NCBI GenBank assembly: GCA_003648225.1
Contig: QMOL01000004.1
Coordinates: 1-32,671, forward strand
Direction: 5' to 3'
Length of the DNA stretch: 32,671 nucleotides
From: Chlamydiota bacterium
GTDB taxonomy: Bacteria; Auribacterota; UBA3054; B51-G9
This document shows positions 22,104 through 30,577 of the stretch, piece by piece. Under the pieces are notes generated by a model that was not told where the DNA came from, made no database searches, and saw only the letters and a program-made list of their open reading frames with translations. The translations under genes and the position numbers were made by a program. Every line of letters begins with the position of its first letter. Within the stretch, counting starts at the first letter, position 1.

Positions 22104-23222
22104 TTATTGTAAAAGCAATATTTCTTTTAAAGCCGGTTTCTTTTTCAGTGTAAGTTTCTTTAGCTTTACACGGGAATTATAAGTTGAATAAACCATTACA
22201 TACAAATTGGATGGTGGGTTATCAAAATATAATAAAGCTTTTCTCGTAATATGTTTTTTATTGTCTGATATTGGAATGTGAACTTTTGTATCAGCCGTAT
22301 CATAATTTTCGCCAAAAAAATCAACTATAAATTCTTCATCTTTTTTGCTGCTTGGAACAGGAAGATTAATAGCCACATCAAGCCAATAAGAACCGTTTAA
22401 TTCTGTCGGGGCTTTAGAAATAGAAACTATTTTAGAGTTATTCCCCTCGTCCTGCATTTCAACAGAACGCCATTTTTGTTTCAACAAATTCAAAGAAACT
22501 GTTTTAGAAAGAATATTGTCATATCTTAATTTTAGACTCCCGGCAATTAGGCATATAAGAATAAAGATAGAAACCGCCAATAATCCATAAGATTTTTTCT
22601 TTTGTTTCAGATTAGAATTAGTTTTTGTAATTAACTTAAATTTAACAATCCAAAAAAGAAAAAGAATTTGTAAAACAAGCCATATACCCACGCAAATTTC
22701 AATTTTATTTTTACGTATTTTATTACTCAATGAGTATAAATGCAAAGAAAGTTTTGAAACAGTTTCAATTTTCAATTCGTGAATTTTGATTTCAGCAGGG
22801 CTAAGCTTTATAATTCGCAAAGAAACAGGGTCGGGTACCCCTGCACAATTAAATACAGCGGTATATCTATGCTTTCCGTTTCGTCTTAGATTATTAGAAG
22901 GAATAAAATTAAAATTGGAATCATCCCAAACATTTTTAAGAAAAAGATCCATAAAAAAATCATGAGGGTGTCCAGCCGGGACGCCTTTCCAATCGAATTC
23001 AACAGAGATTTTATAGGTCTTTCCACTTATAAAATTCATATTGTCTAAATAAGCTGCAATTATTTTATTTGAAACAAGAGTGATCGTTTGGTTTGAGATT
23101 GTAAAGCCCCTGTCTCCTTTCCAATGATTATTGGCTGCAAGCAAATCAACACCGCCGCAAAGTCCCACATCGGCGATTAAAAACATCAAAAGAAATAATA
23201 ATAGTTTAAATTTATCGTTCAT
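22104..23222 (-). CDS. Membrane protein with signal peptide and two extracytoplasmic beta-rich domains
   Basis: I place the start at ATG 23222 (372 aa), because a signal peptide begins there (KLLLFLLMFLIADVGLCGG) and it overlaps the preceding stop by 11 nt; a longer frame starts at 23273. After the signal come an extracytoplasmic domain (about 24-170; TYKISVEFDWKG, FNCAGVPDPVSLRIIKLSPA, carbohydrate-binding-like beta pattern), two membrane helices (about 178-200 and 213-231) and a second extracytoplasmic domain (about 236-372). This anchor/ecto/TM-TM/ecto layout equals the first 350 residues of the 1033-aa protein at 5940-9041. Function unknown; probably an accessory domain for the GT-C-like partner encoded upstream. 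Confidence 0.65.
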   Translation of the reverse strand: MNDKFKLLLFLLMFLIADVGLCGGVDLLAANNHWKGDRGFTISNQTITLVSNKIIAAYLDNMNFISGKTYKISVEFDWKGVPAGHPHDFFMDLFLKNVWDDSNFNFIPSNNLRRNGKHRYTAVFNCAGVPDPVSLRIIKLSPAEIKIHELKIETVSKLSLHLYSLSNKIRKNKIEICVGIWLVLQILFLFWIVKFKLITKTNSNLKQKKKSYGLLAVSIFILICLIAGSLKLRYDNILSKTVSLNLLKQKWRSVEMQDEGNNSKIVSISKAPTELNGSYWLDVAINLPVPSSKKDEEFIVDFFGENYDTADTKVHIPISDNKKHITRKALLYFDNPPSNLYVMVYSTYNSRVKLKKLTLKKKPALKEILLLQ

Positions 23223-25230
23223 ATAAATAAAAGCGCCCTTTCTGCGCGATGGAACTCTTACCGGGTATTTCATTAGTGGTAATTTTATAAGACCAGTCCG
23301 TCAGCAGAGTCAAGAGTCCTTTTTCGGCTCTTGGCCAAATATAAAATGATGGTCGTTTGCTTATAGTAACATTTCTTTTACGACCATAATACATTGCCCA
23401 AGCTGTATCCCAATCTCTCATTGGGCCGAGGAATATTGTTTTGTTTTGAGGAACTTTATTAAATAATTCCGGCAAACTTTTTAATTCATCATCGACGTAA
23501 GTGTTATAATTTTGTGCTTGCGCCACATTAATTATTCCTGTCTCATATATATTAGCAACATTGATATCAAAAAGAAAAAGCACAAGAGAAAGTGAGATTA
23601 ATATTGATAAAAATGTTTGCTTTTTTTCTGCAATCCACAACAATCCGGTTGCTAAAACAACACAAACAAAAGGTACAACATACGACCAATACTTGAATTC
23701 AGAATAAGTATCTCCCCGAGCATGAAATGAATAAGCTAAAAGAGAGATGATTGAAAGCAGCGCCAAAGCGGAAGCAATCAAAGTTTTTTTTCTAAAAAAC
23801 AACAAGCGAATTATACCAATGCCAAATATTATTATTGTCAGCCATTGAAAATAAATTGCCATCCCGCCCTGTTCAAGAAATGAGAATTTATGTTTAGTCA
23901 TCCAAGGTCGCGGCTGCAATCCAAAAAGTTCTTGAGAAGTAACACTAACATATTTTGTACAAATCAATGGTATATGGTCTATCAATATCCCGGTAGTATA
24001 TTTAACTGCAAAAGCAACACCTGCCGCCAAAACAAGAATTAGAATAAATGTGATAAGAGATTGAGTCAACCGAACAGATAAAATATTTTTTTCCCATATT
24101 TTTTTAAAAGAAGAAGAAAACCAAACGATAAAGTAAAAGAAGCTGACAGTTGCCGGAACTCCGATTAAAAACATTCCTCCAATTGGAGTTATAACTGTAT
24201 AATTTGAATAAAGGGCTAAAAGAAACAGAGCAGAATAACCAAAGCACAGCCATTTTTTCAAACTGCCCTGAACAGCCATAAAAAATATAGGAGCTAAAAA
24301 CACAACACCTACTAAATGTCGTAAAAAACCACTTTGACCAATAAAGAAAAAGAATGGATTAACTCCAATTAATGCGGCAGACACAAATGCAACGTTTTGT
24401 GACATACCAAAGCCGAATCTGGCGGTAAGAAATGTACCAATTACAGTTAAAAGAACAGCAAGAACCAAAACAACCGGAAAAGCATTCACTTCATCAAAGC
24501 CCGGAAAGACAGTTGCAGTTGCCTGAAGAAAAGCCGTACCCATAATAGATTTTAACCTTACGGTTTCCGCACTCCTGCTTAGATATAATTTCCCGCGTTC
24601 ATTTTCGCTCAAATATGGTAATCGTTCAGAAAGGGGTTTATCGACTACAGCAGCAGACCGGCAAGCATAATAAAAAGAATCATTAACACCTGTTCCTGAA
24701 TACGATGTCATACCTAATTGTGAATAAGGATACATATGAAAAATGCTGGTCATCAAAACAATTAATGCCAGACCGGTAAAGCATTTAGGAGATGATATTT
24801 TTTTTAATGCGCCTGTAATCCAAGCGATACCATACATAACAATAACTAACAAAACAGCTCCTAAAAGACAGAACCGAAATGAAAGTCCCATATAACTTGG
24901 ATATATCCACAATGACCAATACGCAAATCCGATGATAGGTGCTAATAACCATATATATTCTTTAAAAACTTTTCTAATTGGTAAACAAAACGGGAACCCG
25001 ATAAAAGTTAAAATAAGGACTCCGATAAGTGACGGAAAATACAAGCGTGGATTAAGCGTGATTGCCAGCCATTTAGTTTTATCAATAAAACCGCCTTTAG
25101 CCTGCAGAAAACCGAGCAATAAAAAAATGAAGCACGAACTCAAAAACAGAAACGGCAACCAGAAATTTATATTTCTATAATCTTTCGAATCATTTGTTAT
25201 ACTTTTAGTTTTGTATTGGCAATTTTGCAT
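23212..25230 (-). CDS. Polytopic membrane protein, probable GT-C-type glycosyltransferase
   Basis: A 672-residue protein with about 13-15 membrane helices from residue 24 to about 570, a loop after the fifth or sixth helix carrying GVNDSFYYACRSAAVVDKPL (about 180-200), and a soluble C-terminal tail (about 575-672) ending FYLYER. The layout parallels residues 350-1033 of the protein at 5940-9041, whose tail ends YYLYKR. GT-C enzymes use lipid-phosphate sugars outside the membrane; the acidic loop would fit but catalysis is unproven. It has its own promoter (25269-25297) and overlaps the accessory gene by 11 nt, so both are likely co-translated. Confidence 0.65.
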   Translation of the reverse strand: MQNCQYKTKSITNDSKDYRNINFWLPFLFLSSCFIFLLLGFLQAKGGFIDKTKWLAITLNPRLYFPSLIGVLILTFIGFPFCLPIRKVFKEYIWLLAPIIGFAYWSLWIYPSYMGLSFRFCLLGAVLLVIVMYGIAWITGALKKISSPKCFTGLALIVLMTSIFHMYPYSQLGMTSYSGTGVNDSFYYACRSAAVVDKPLSERLPYLSENERGKLYLSRSAETVRLKSIMGTAFLQATATVFPGFDEVNAFPVVLVLAVLLTVIGTFLTARFGFGMSQNVAFVSAALIGVNPFFFFIGQSGFLRHLVGVVFLAPIFFMAVQGSLKKWLCFGYSALFLLALYSNYTVITPIGGMFLIGVPATVSFFYFIVWFSSSFKKIWEKNILSVRLTQSLITFILILVLAAGVAFAVKYTTGILIDHIPLICTKYVSVTSQELFGLQPRPWMTKHKFSFLEQGGMAIYFQWLTIIIFGIGIIRLLFFRKKTLIASALALLSIISLLAYSFHARGDTYSEFKYWSYVVPFVCVVLATGLLWIAEKKQTFLSILISLSLVLFLFDINVANIYETGIINVAQAQNYNTYVDDELKSLPELFNKVPQNKTIFLGPMRDWDTAWAMYYGRKRNVTISKRPSFYIWPRAEKGLLTLLTDWSYKITTNEIPGKSSIAQKGRFYLYER

Positions 25231-25268
25231 AATAAGATGGCAAATTCTTAATAAATCAATTAGTTTAG

Positions 25269-25297
25269 ATTATACTTAATATATTCTTACAAGTCAA
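25269..25297 (-). promoter_or_regulatory. Sigma70-type promoter of the minus-strand GT-C operon
   Basis: On the minus strand: -35 TTGACT (25297-25292), 17-bp spacer, -10 TATAAT (25274-25269), about 32 nt leader before ATG 25230. It is divergent from the promoter at 25331. Confidence 0.75.
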
Positions 25298-25330
25298 CTG
25301 TGTTGCCTATTAATTAAACTTAACATACCA

Positions 25331-25359
25331 TTGTTTTTTCGGATTAATTTCGCTATAAT
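25331..25359 (+). promoter_or_regulatory. Sigma70-type promoter of the MBOAT/SGNH pair
   Basis: -35 TTGTTT (25331-25336), 17-bp spacer, -10 TATAAT (25354-25359), about 41 nt leader before ATG 25407. Only 33 bp separate it from the divergent promoter, so the two may share control. Confidence 0.65.
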
Positions 25360-25406
25360 ATCAACTAAATTTTTCGTATAGTGACAAACATTTTATTAAT
25401 ATAATT

Positions 25407-26825
25407 ATGCTTTTTCAAAACTCTATATTTTTAGTTTTTCTGATTATAGTATTTCTTCTTTGGTTCCTGTTCCACAGATGGAATATTGCAAGTAAAATCG
25501 TTTTACTTGTTGCTTCCTATGTTTTTTATGGTGCATGGAATGTTAAATATATATGGTTAATTCTCGCTTCTACTTTGATTGATTATTTTGTTGCTTTGGC
25601 TCTTGGTGGTATTGATGATGAAAAAAAACTTAAGCGCAAAATAATGTTAACAATAAGCCTTGTCGCAAATCTTGGACTGTTGGGTTTTTTTAAGTATCAA
25701 GGTTTCTTTATTCAAAATCTGCAATCAATAATGCCGTTTGATCTTCCGTTCGCTGAAACAATCTTACCGGTGGGCATTTCTTTTTACACGTTTCAGTCAA
25801 TGAGTTATACCATTGATGTTTATCGTAAAAAGCTACCGGTATGTAAAAGTTTTATAGACTTTGCAACTTACGTTTCATTCTTCCCTCAATTGGTTGCGGG
25901 TCCAATTGTCAGAGCATCTGATTTTCTTCCTCAGCTCACCAAGCCGCGTAAGTTTTCGATTGAAAATATCAGTAAATTCTTACCTATTTTCGCAATAGGT
26001 TTGTTTAAAAAAACAATTCTGGCTGACAATCTAGGTATTTATGTTGATAGTGTATTCTCTAATATTTCCGCTCACTCTTCGTTAGATTGTGTTTTGGCTT
26101 TAATTTCTTACGCATTCCAGATTTATTACGATTTCTCTGGTTATACTGATATGGCAATTGGAGTTGCTGCATTGTTCGGTTATACATTAACAATAAACTT
26201 TAATTTACCGTATATCGCTACTTCAATCGCTGACTTCTGGAGAAGATGGCATATTAGTTTAAGTACTTGGCTTCGAGATTATCTTTATATTCCTCTTGGC
26301 GGCAGCAAGATGAAAAGCAGTATTGGAGTTGCTCGAAATTTATTAATTACAATGATTCTTGGCGGATTATGGCACGGTGCGGCATGGAATTTTGTAGTTT
26401 GGGGGACATATCAGGGCGTTTTGTTAACTATTGAACGTTTTTTTATCAAGCCGCAGAAAAAAGAAAATTTTTGGTTTTCGTTATTTTTCCGTTGGCCGGT
26501 TACTATGATATTTATTTTGGGCGGCTGGTTAATTTTCAGAGTCAAACAATTAAGTGACATAAAATTGTACTTTAATTCTTTGTTAAAATTCAATGCTGAT
26601 ACAACAATTCCAAATGTATGCATTGCAATTTTAATACTTTCCGTTAGTTACACTCTTATTCAATTTATAAGAGTAAAATCAGAAAAAGTTTTTATATTAT
26701 CCAAACACCCAACTTTTCAATTTTCGTTAGGATTTGCGAAAGGTGTATTAACCGTATTAATCATAATTTACTCATTAGTTTTTGCATGCAAAACAACAAA
26801 TCCATATATTTATTTTCAGTTTTAA
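25407..26825 (+). CDS. MBOAT-family polysaccharide O-acyltransferase (AlgI/DltB-like)
   Basis: A 472-residue multi-pass membrane enzyme. Classical AlgI-type blocks: FLLWFLFHRW and YVFYGAWNVKYIWLIL near the start, VGISFYTFQSMSYTIDVYR (122-140), FFPQLVAGPIVRA, IYYDFSGYTDMAIGVAALFG, PYIATSIADFWRRWHISLST (H282) and GGLWHGAAWNFVVWG with the family's essential His at 323. It passes acyl (usually acetyl) groups across the inner membrane to an exported glycan, usually via an SGNH partner, which is the next gene, overlapping by 40 nt. Substrate here is presumably the polymer of this locus. Confidence 0.9.
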   Translation: MLFQNSIFLVFLIIVFLLWFLFHRWNIASKIVLLVASYVFYGAWNVKYIWLILASTLIDYFVALALGGIDDEKKLKRKIMLTISLVANLGLLGFFKYQGFFIQNLQSIMPFDLPFAETILPVGISFYTFQSMSYTIDVYRKKLPVCKSFIDFATYVSFFPQLVAGPIVRASDFLPQLTKPRKFSIENISKFLPIFAIGLFKKTILADNLGIYVDSVFSNISAHSSLDCVLALISYAFQIYYDFSGYTDMAIGVAALFGYTLTINFNLPYIATSIADFWRRWHISLSTWLRDYLYIPLGGSKMKSSIGVARNLLITMILGGLWHGAAWNFVVWGTYQGVLLTIERFFIKPQKKENFWFSLFFRWPVTMIFILGGWLIFRVKQLSDIKLYFNSLLKFNADTTIPNVCIAILILSVSYTLIQFIRVKSEKVFILSKHPTFQFSLGFAKGVLTVLIIIYSLVFACKTTNPYIYFQF

Positions 26826-27838
26826 GAAAGCATGCAGCTAATATTGGAATAATTTCCGGAATAGTTTTATGCACTCTCTTAATGTTCAAAATAAATTCAC
26901 ACTTTGAAAATATACTTTCAAGTTGGCAGTTTTCTTCTATAACCGTTGCAATCCAAAATACATTTAAACAATCTGCAAATAATAGATATGATGCTTATAT
27001 TCTCGGTTCTTCTCAATCTGCTCAACTTCAAACATCAATTTTATCAAATGATTTTAATATAAATGTCCTCATATCATCTCCACCGGGCGGTGAAATTCTT
27101 TACACATACAATATGGTCAAAGCTTTAGCCGCAAAATCAAGCACCCGACCTATTATCATAGCTGAATTTTCGAGATATGTCCCATCAGCGATAGAGAAAA
27201 GGCTTTACCGAGATATTTTATATTATCTTCCGGCGAAATATTGGTTGCCAAACGAATGGTATTTTGCATTTTCAGACCCTGAGTTCCGTAAATATATGTG
27301 GCAGGGAATAGAAGATGATATCATACCGATTATTCGATATTCATACGCAATTAACGCGTTAATATATAAAAATCATAATAAATTATTGTCTTGGCTTATC
27401 AATCCCGAATTTTTTCCTAAGAATATTAAAAGAATTGTTATAAATTCTGATGGTCATTCCGCTCCTTATCCATTAGGAAAATACCCATACAGACTTCCAT
27501 CTAAGAACTATAAACATCCAACACCGCCAAAGCATAAAATTGAAACTTGGAAAAAGCTGCTTGATATGCACTTACGCGGTGAAATATTTCTAATTCTTAT
27601 TAAGCCGCCTTATCACAGCATTTATCAATATTATTACGATACTCTTCCTGTGGTCAACGAACTCGAAGCGACATTCAAATCAAATGGAGTATATGTTGTT
27701 GATTGTACAACACTCAAAATGAAAAAGGAAGATTGTTTTGATGCACATCATTTTACAGTAAAGGGATGCGCAAAATTCACACAAAAAGTTGGTGAGGAAT
27801 TGACAAATATACTTGCATCAATATCATTCAACAAATAA
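26786..27838 (+). CDS. SGNH-hydrolase-type partner of the MBOAT acyltransferase (AlgJ/AlgX-like role)
   Basis: A 350-residue protein with one N-terminal membrane anchor (about 15-35) and an extracytoplasmic domain. The SGNH nucleophile block YILGSSQSAQ (GSSQS, 74-78) and a C-terminal DAHH (D319-x-x-H322) are visible, giving a Ser-His-Asp set. In alginate- and cellulose-type systems such proteins take acyl groups from the MBOAT channel and transfer them to the polymer. The 40-nt overlap with the MBOAT gene supports coupled synthesis. It is not closely like AlgJ in sequence as far as I can read it; the role is inferred from motifs and context. Confidence 0.75.
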   Translation: MQNNKSIYLFSVLRKHAANIGIISGIVLCTLLMFKINSHFENILSSWQFSSITVAIQNTFKQSANNRYDAYILGSSQSAQLQTSILSNDFNINVLISSPPGGEILYTYNMVKALAAKSSTRPIIIAEFSRYVPSAIEKRLYRDILYYLPAKYWLPNEWYFAFSDPEFRKYMWQGIEDDIIPIIRYSYAINALIYKNHNKLLSWLINPEFFPKNIKRIVINSDGHSAPYPLGKYPYRLPSKNYKHPTPPKHKIETWKKLLDMHLRGEIFLILIKPPYHSIYQYYYDTLPVVNELEATFKSNGVYVVDCTTLKMKKEDCFDAHHFTVKGCAKFTQKVGEELTNILASISFNK

Positions 27839-27923
27839 GTTTGAAAAAGGCACTTGCACAATCTTTTATACAATTAATTATTCTTAAGATACTATTTAAA
27901 AAAATATTAAAATTTTATATTAT

Positions 27924-28928
27924 CGCATTATTAGTAATTGTTATGAAGGCACTCAGGAAGTTGGTAAAGCACTTGAGTCAGCTCAATGTGAACTTTTTAA
28001 AATTGATGAACTGAGCGCGCATGGAAAATTCAGAAAACTGGGAAGTGTGATGGAGGAAACAACACAGCATCTTAAGAAATTAATTGCTAATAAAGGTTCT
28101 ATTACCGGAATTGATACCGGTTTTACAAAATTAAATGATATGACTACAGGGCTGCACGGGGGCGAATTAGTTATTATTGCCGCACGACCATCTGTAGGCA
28201 AAACCGCTTTCGCGCTTAATCTGGCTGAAAATGCAGCTGTCAATGGTAATAAAGCGGTCGCTATTTTCTCTCTTGAAATGACCGCGCTTCAACTTGCAAT
28301 AAGAATTCTTTCTTCACATGTAAGAATTGACGCACAAAAATTGCGTCGCGGCGGATTAACTCAGCAGAATCTCAATCTTCTTGTACACGCAAGCGCATCA
28401 CTTAAAAAAACTGATATTTATATTGATCAATCGGCCTCTCTTACCCCATTGGAAGTTAGAGCTCGCTGCCGTCGTTTAAAAGCTGAAAATCCGAATCTTG
28501 GGCTCGTTATTATTGATTATATTCAGTTAATGCAAGGATCCGGCGGTCGTACAGAAAACCGTCAGCAGGAGATTTCTTATATTTCGCGTTCGCTTAAAGC
28601 GATGGCACTTGAGCTTGAATTACCGGTTATCGCCCTTTCACAGCTTAACAGAGAATCTGAGAAAGGCAGTGAAAAAGGTGCTCGACCTAAATTGAGCCAA
28701 CTAAGAGAATCCGGCGTTATTGAGCAGGATGCCGATTTAGTTCTTTTGTTTTACAGGAAATACATGACTTCTCATGATCCTAAAGATGAAAACACGGCAG
28801 AACTGATTGTCGCAAAATAGCGAAACGGTCCAATAGGAAATATTCTTCTTAAATTTGAAAATAAATACGCGAGATTTGAAGATCCACCGGAGGGATTTGC
28901 AGAAATGTATTATGGTGACAATGAGTGA
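27924..28928 (+). pseudogene. Truncated second dnaB copy with in-frame TAG
   Basis: The open frame (free of stops from 27900) picks up DnaB similarity at RIISNCYEGTQEVGK in the linker and continues through the whole motor domain: ARPSVGKT, FSLEMTALQL, VRIDAQKLRRGGLTQQ, LVIIDYIQLM, ENRQQEISYISRSLK, LSQLNRESEKGSEKGARPK. It stops at TAG 28818-28820, exactly at the Gln of the conserved KQRNGP. The same frame then continues RNGPIGNILLKFENKYARFE to TGA 28926-28928. The N-terminal domain is absent. Its motor motifs are closer to consensus than those of the full-length copy at 1070, so it may descend from the true dnaB. An ATG at 28047 could give a 257-aa motor fragment. Confidence 0.82.
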
Positions 28929-29071
28929 AGGTGGTAAGGTGTCCATCTTGGCACATAACAATTAATGTTTGAAATTAGAAATTGGAAACTGGAAATTTGA
29001 GTAGCCTGTTTGGAGTGCAGTAATAAAGACACGATAGTGGCATTTACTGCGTTGGCGAGTTATCGCCAAAA
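27924..29071 (+). repeat. Long direct repeat, copy 2 (dnaB 3' two-thirds plus downstream tail)
   Basis: Partner of 1472-2607 in the same orientation. Identity runs past the stop into non-coding DNA (gaaggtggtaaggtg, catcttgg, ataacaattaatgtttgaaa, tttggagtgcagtaataaag, and the TTGGCGA-gtta-TCGCCAA hairpin at 29052-29069) and ends at gccaaaa. Small indels differ, for example a second ggaaa phrase here and a duplicated aaggtgt in copy 1. Confidence 0.85.
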
Positions 29072-29190
29072 TGATTTAATTTTATTAGCAGGACTATTTG
29101 AACAGTACTATTAATACAAATACAATTTATTTACAAAATCATTTAATGACAAAATTATTAAAATAAGACTTAAAGCTTAAAACTTTTTTG

Positions 29191-29216
29191 CCACTAATGC
29201 ACTAATTAAAAACGAA
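29191..29216 (+). repeat. Dispersed repeat B, partial copy 3 (CACTAATG type)
   Basis: ccactaatgcactaattaaa followed by aacgaa is the opposite-strand form of the units at 371-404 and 1007-1040, with one internal section missing. Confidence 0.45.
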
Positions 29217-29257
29217 TATAATTTTATTGACAGAACTATGTACTTAAAGCTTCGTGC

Positions 29258-29277
29258 CTTAGAGTCTTTGTGGCTAA
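29258..29277 (-). repeat. Dispersed repeat A, copy 2
   Basis: Exact 20-base match to 305-324, preceded here by cttcgtgc, which extends the element as gcacgaag on the other strand. Confidence 0.6.
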
Positions 29278-29334
29278 TTTCTTAAGAATTATCGGAGCCG
29301 GAACCCGGCATACGCAGATCAAGCAACTTACTTT

Positions 29335-29524
29335 TCAATCGACATTTTTTGTTGATTGATTTCTTTGTTTCTTCAAAAAATGTGTTGTTGTTAGTATAAC
29401 AATTATTAGATAAGATCCAAAAATATATACAATTCCTACTAAATCTAATCTCTTTCCTGTTTGAAAATATTTAGATAATGCTGATAATTGTAATGCACAA
29501 AGCAATTTTATCTGCTGTCAGCAT
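29335..29524 (-). pseudogene. Possible decayed small membrane-protein frame downstream of the K+ channel gene
   Basis: Right after the channel stop codon, ATG 29524 (minus) opens MLTADKIALCITIISII and stops. A shifted frame (29505-29335) continues with SKYFQTGKRLDLVGIVYIFG and YLIIVILTTTHFLKKQRNQS to TGA. Joined by one frameshift these would make a two-helix membrane protein. No family is recognised, and the frames may be fortuitous. Confidence 0.25.
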
Positions 29525-29528
29525 TATC
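29474..29528 (-). terminator. 11-bp inverted repeat with long loop after the K+ channel gene
   Basis: GATAATGCTGA (29474-29484) and TCAGCATTATC (29518-29528) are perfect partners around a 33-nt loop that contains a smaller ATTG…CAAT stem. It lies 5 nt beyond the channel stop in transcription direction and is followed on the minus strand by taaatatttt. It may be a transcript end structure. Confidence 0.4.
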
Positions 29529-29532
29529 AAGC

Positions 29533-30576
29533 CTATACTTGTTTTTTGAATTTTACATTTAGTTTTTCCGCGGCGTCAATTGGTCCGAAAACGATAAGTA
29601 AATCACCCTCATTTAATTGTGTGTTAGGGTTTGGATTGATTAAAAGTTCTTCATTTCCCTGGCGAACGGCGAGAATGTTCAATCCTGTATTTGCGCGTAA
29701 ATTTGCTTCTGCGATAGATTTTCCTGCCCATTCACACTCATTTGTAAGAATAATTTCTCTCAAGCCGAATTGACGATTTCTTAATCCTGTTATTTTATCG
29801 ACAAAATTCATAGCTTCCGGTGAAAGAATAATATTTGCCATGTGTCTTCCTGAGACTTCATTAGCGAGGATAATTTTATTTGCACCGGCCCGTTTTAGTT
29901 TTTTACCTATTTTTTTACTGGATGCCCGCGCGATAATAAAAAGTTCGTGAACCATTTCCCGCGCGGTTAATGTTAAGAATAAATTATCCGCGTCATCCGG
30001 CAGGGAAGCGATAAGACCATAAGCAGATTTAATTCCCGCGTTTTCGAGAACGTTTTCCAAAGTTGCATCGTTTTGAATAATCGGGATTTTATAATGAGCG
30101 AGCCGTTCCAGTGTTTCGGGATTATTGTCAATAACAACAACTTGCGTTCCGCGAATGAGCAGTTCTTTAAGGGCACATTCGCCCATTTGTCCGCAGCCGC
30201 ATAATATCACATGATTTTTATATTTTTTTAATTCATTAATCATTTGTTTACCTTTGAAAGTTCTGATTAAATGTCCGCCGACACCAATGGAAATAAAAGC
30301 TGAGAGAGCATACATTGCCGCGCCAACGCCTGCAATAGCGAGAAATATAGTAAAAGCTTTACCTGAATCATCAAGTTGGTGAACTTCTCTAAACCCAATG
30401 GTTGTAACGGTAATAACAGTCATATACATTGCGTCAAGAACACTCCACCCTTCGATAATAGAATACCATGAAGTGCCGATAATAATGATGACAATAATTA
30501 CGAGAATCGGTACAGCAATTCTTCTAATTATTTTCTCTTTAGTAAAATCGTGATCTTCTAAATTAAGATTCGGCAT
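29533..30576 (-). CDS. Two-helix K+ channel with RCK/TrkA-N and TrkA-C domains
   Basis: A 347-residue MthK-like channel subunit. A first membrane helix (about 19-36), the pore region with TVTTIGFREV (selectivity filter TTIGF, 58-62, in place of the common TVGYG), a second helix (about 74-98), an RCK domain opening with HVILCGCGQMGECALKEL (GxGxxG, 127-132) and VVVIDNNPE, and a TrkA-C domain (about 262-343; INPNPNTQLNEGDLLIVFG). The TIGF…E form is known in many bacterial RCK channels and should still conduct K+. It is gated by ligand binding to the RCK domains. It begins 1 nt after the purN stop, so the two share a transcript. It stops with TAG. Confidence 0.88.
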   Translation of the reverse strand: MPNLNLEDHDFTKEKIIRRIAVPILVIIVIIIIGTSWYSIIEGWSVLDAMYMTVITVTTIGFREVHQLDDSGKAFTIFLAIAGVGAAMYALSAFISIGVGGHLIRTFKGKQMINELKKYKNHVILCGCGQMGECALKELLIRGTQVVVIDNNPETLERLAHYKIPIIQNDATLENVLENAGIKSAYGLIASLPDDADNLFLTLTAREMVHELFIIARASSKKIGKKLKRAGANKIILANEVSGRHMANIILSPEAMNFVDKITGLRNRQFGLREIILTNECEWAGKSIAEANLRANTGLNILAVRQGNEELLINPNPNTQLNEGDLLIVFGPIDAAEKLNVKFKKQV

Positions 30577-30577
30577 G

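Larger units (their letters stand above)
28929..29532. other. Repeat-rich gap between the dnaB relic and the K+ channel gene
   Basis: About 600 bases without a supported gene. In order: the shared dnaB tail with the TTTGGAGTGC element (29009-29071), AT-rich DNA, a CACTAATG unit (29191-29216), the CACAAAGACTC unit (29258-29277), a locally GC-rich block (about 29293-29322, ggagccggaacccggcatac), a doubtful small minus-strand membrane frame (29335-29524) and a long inverted repeat (29474-29528). Confidence 0.6.
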
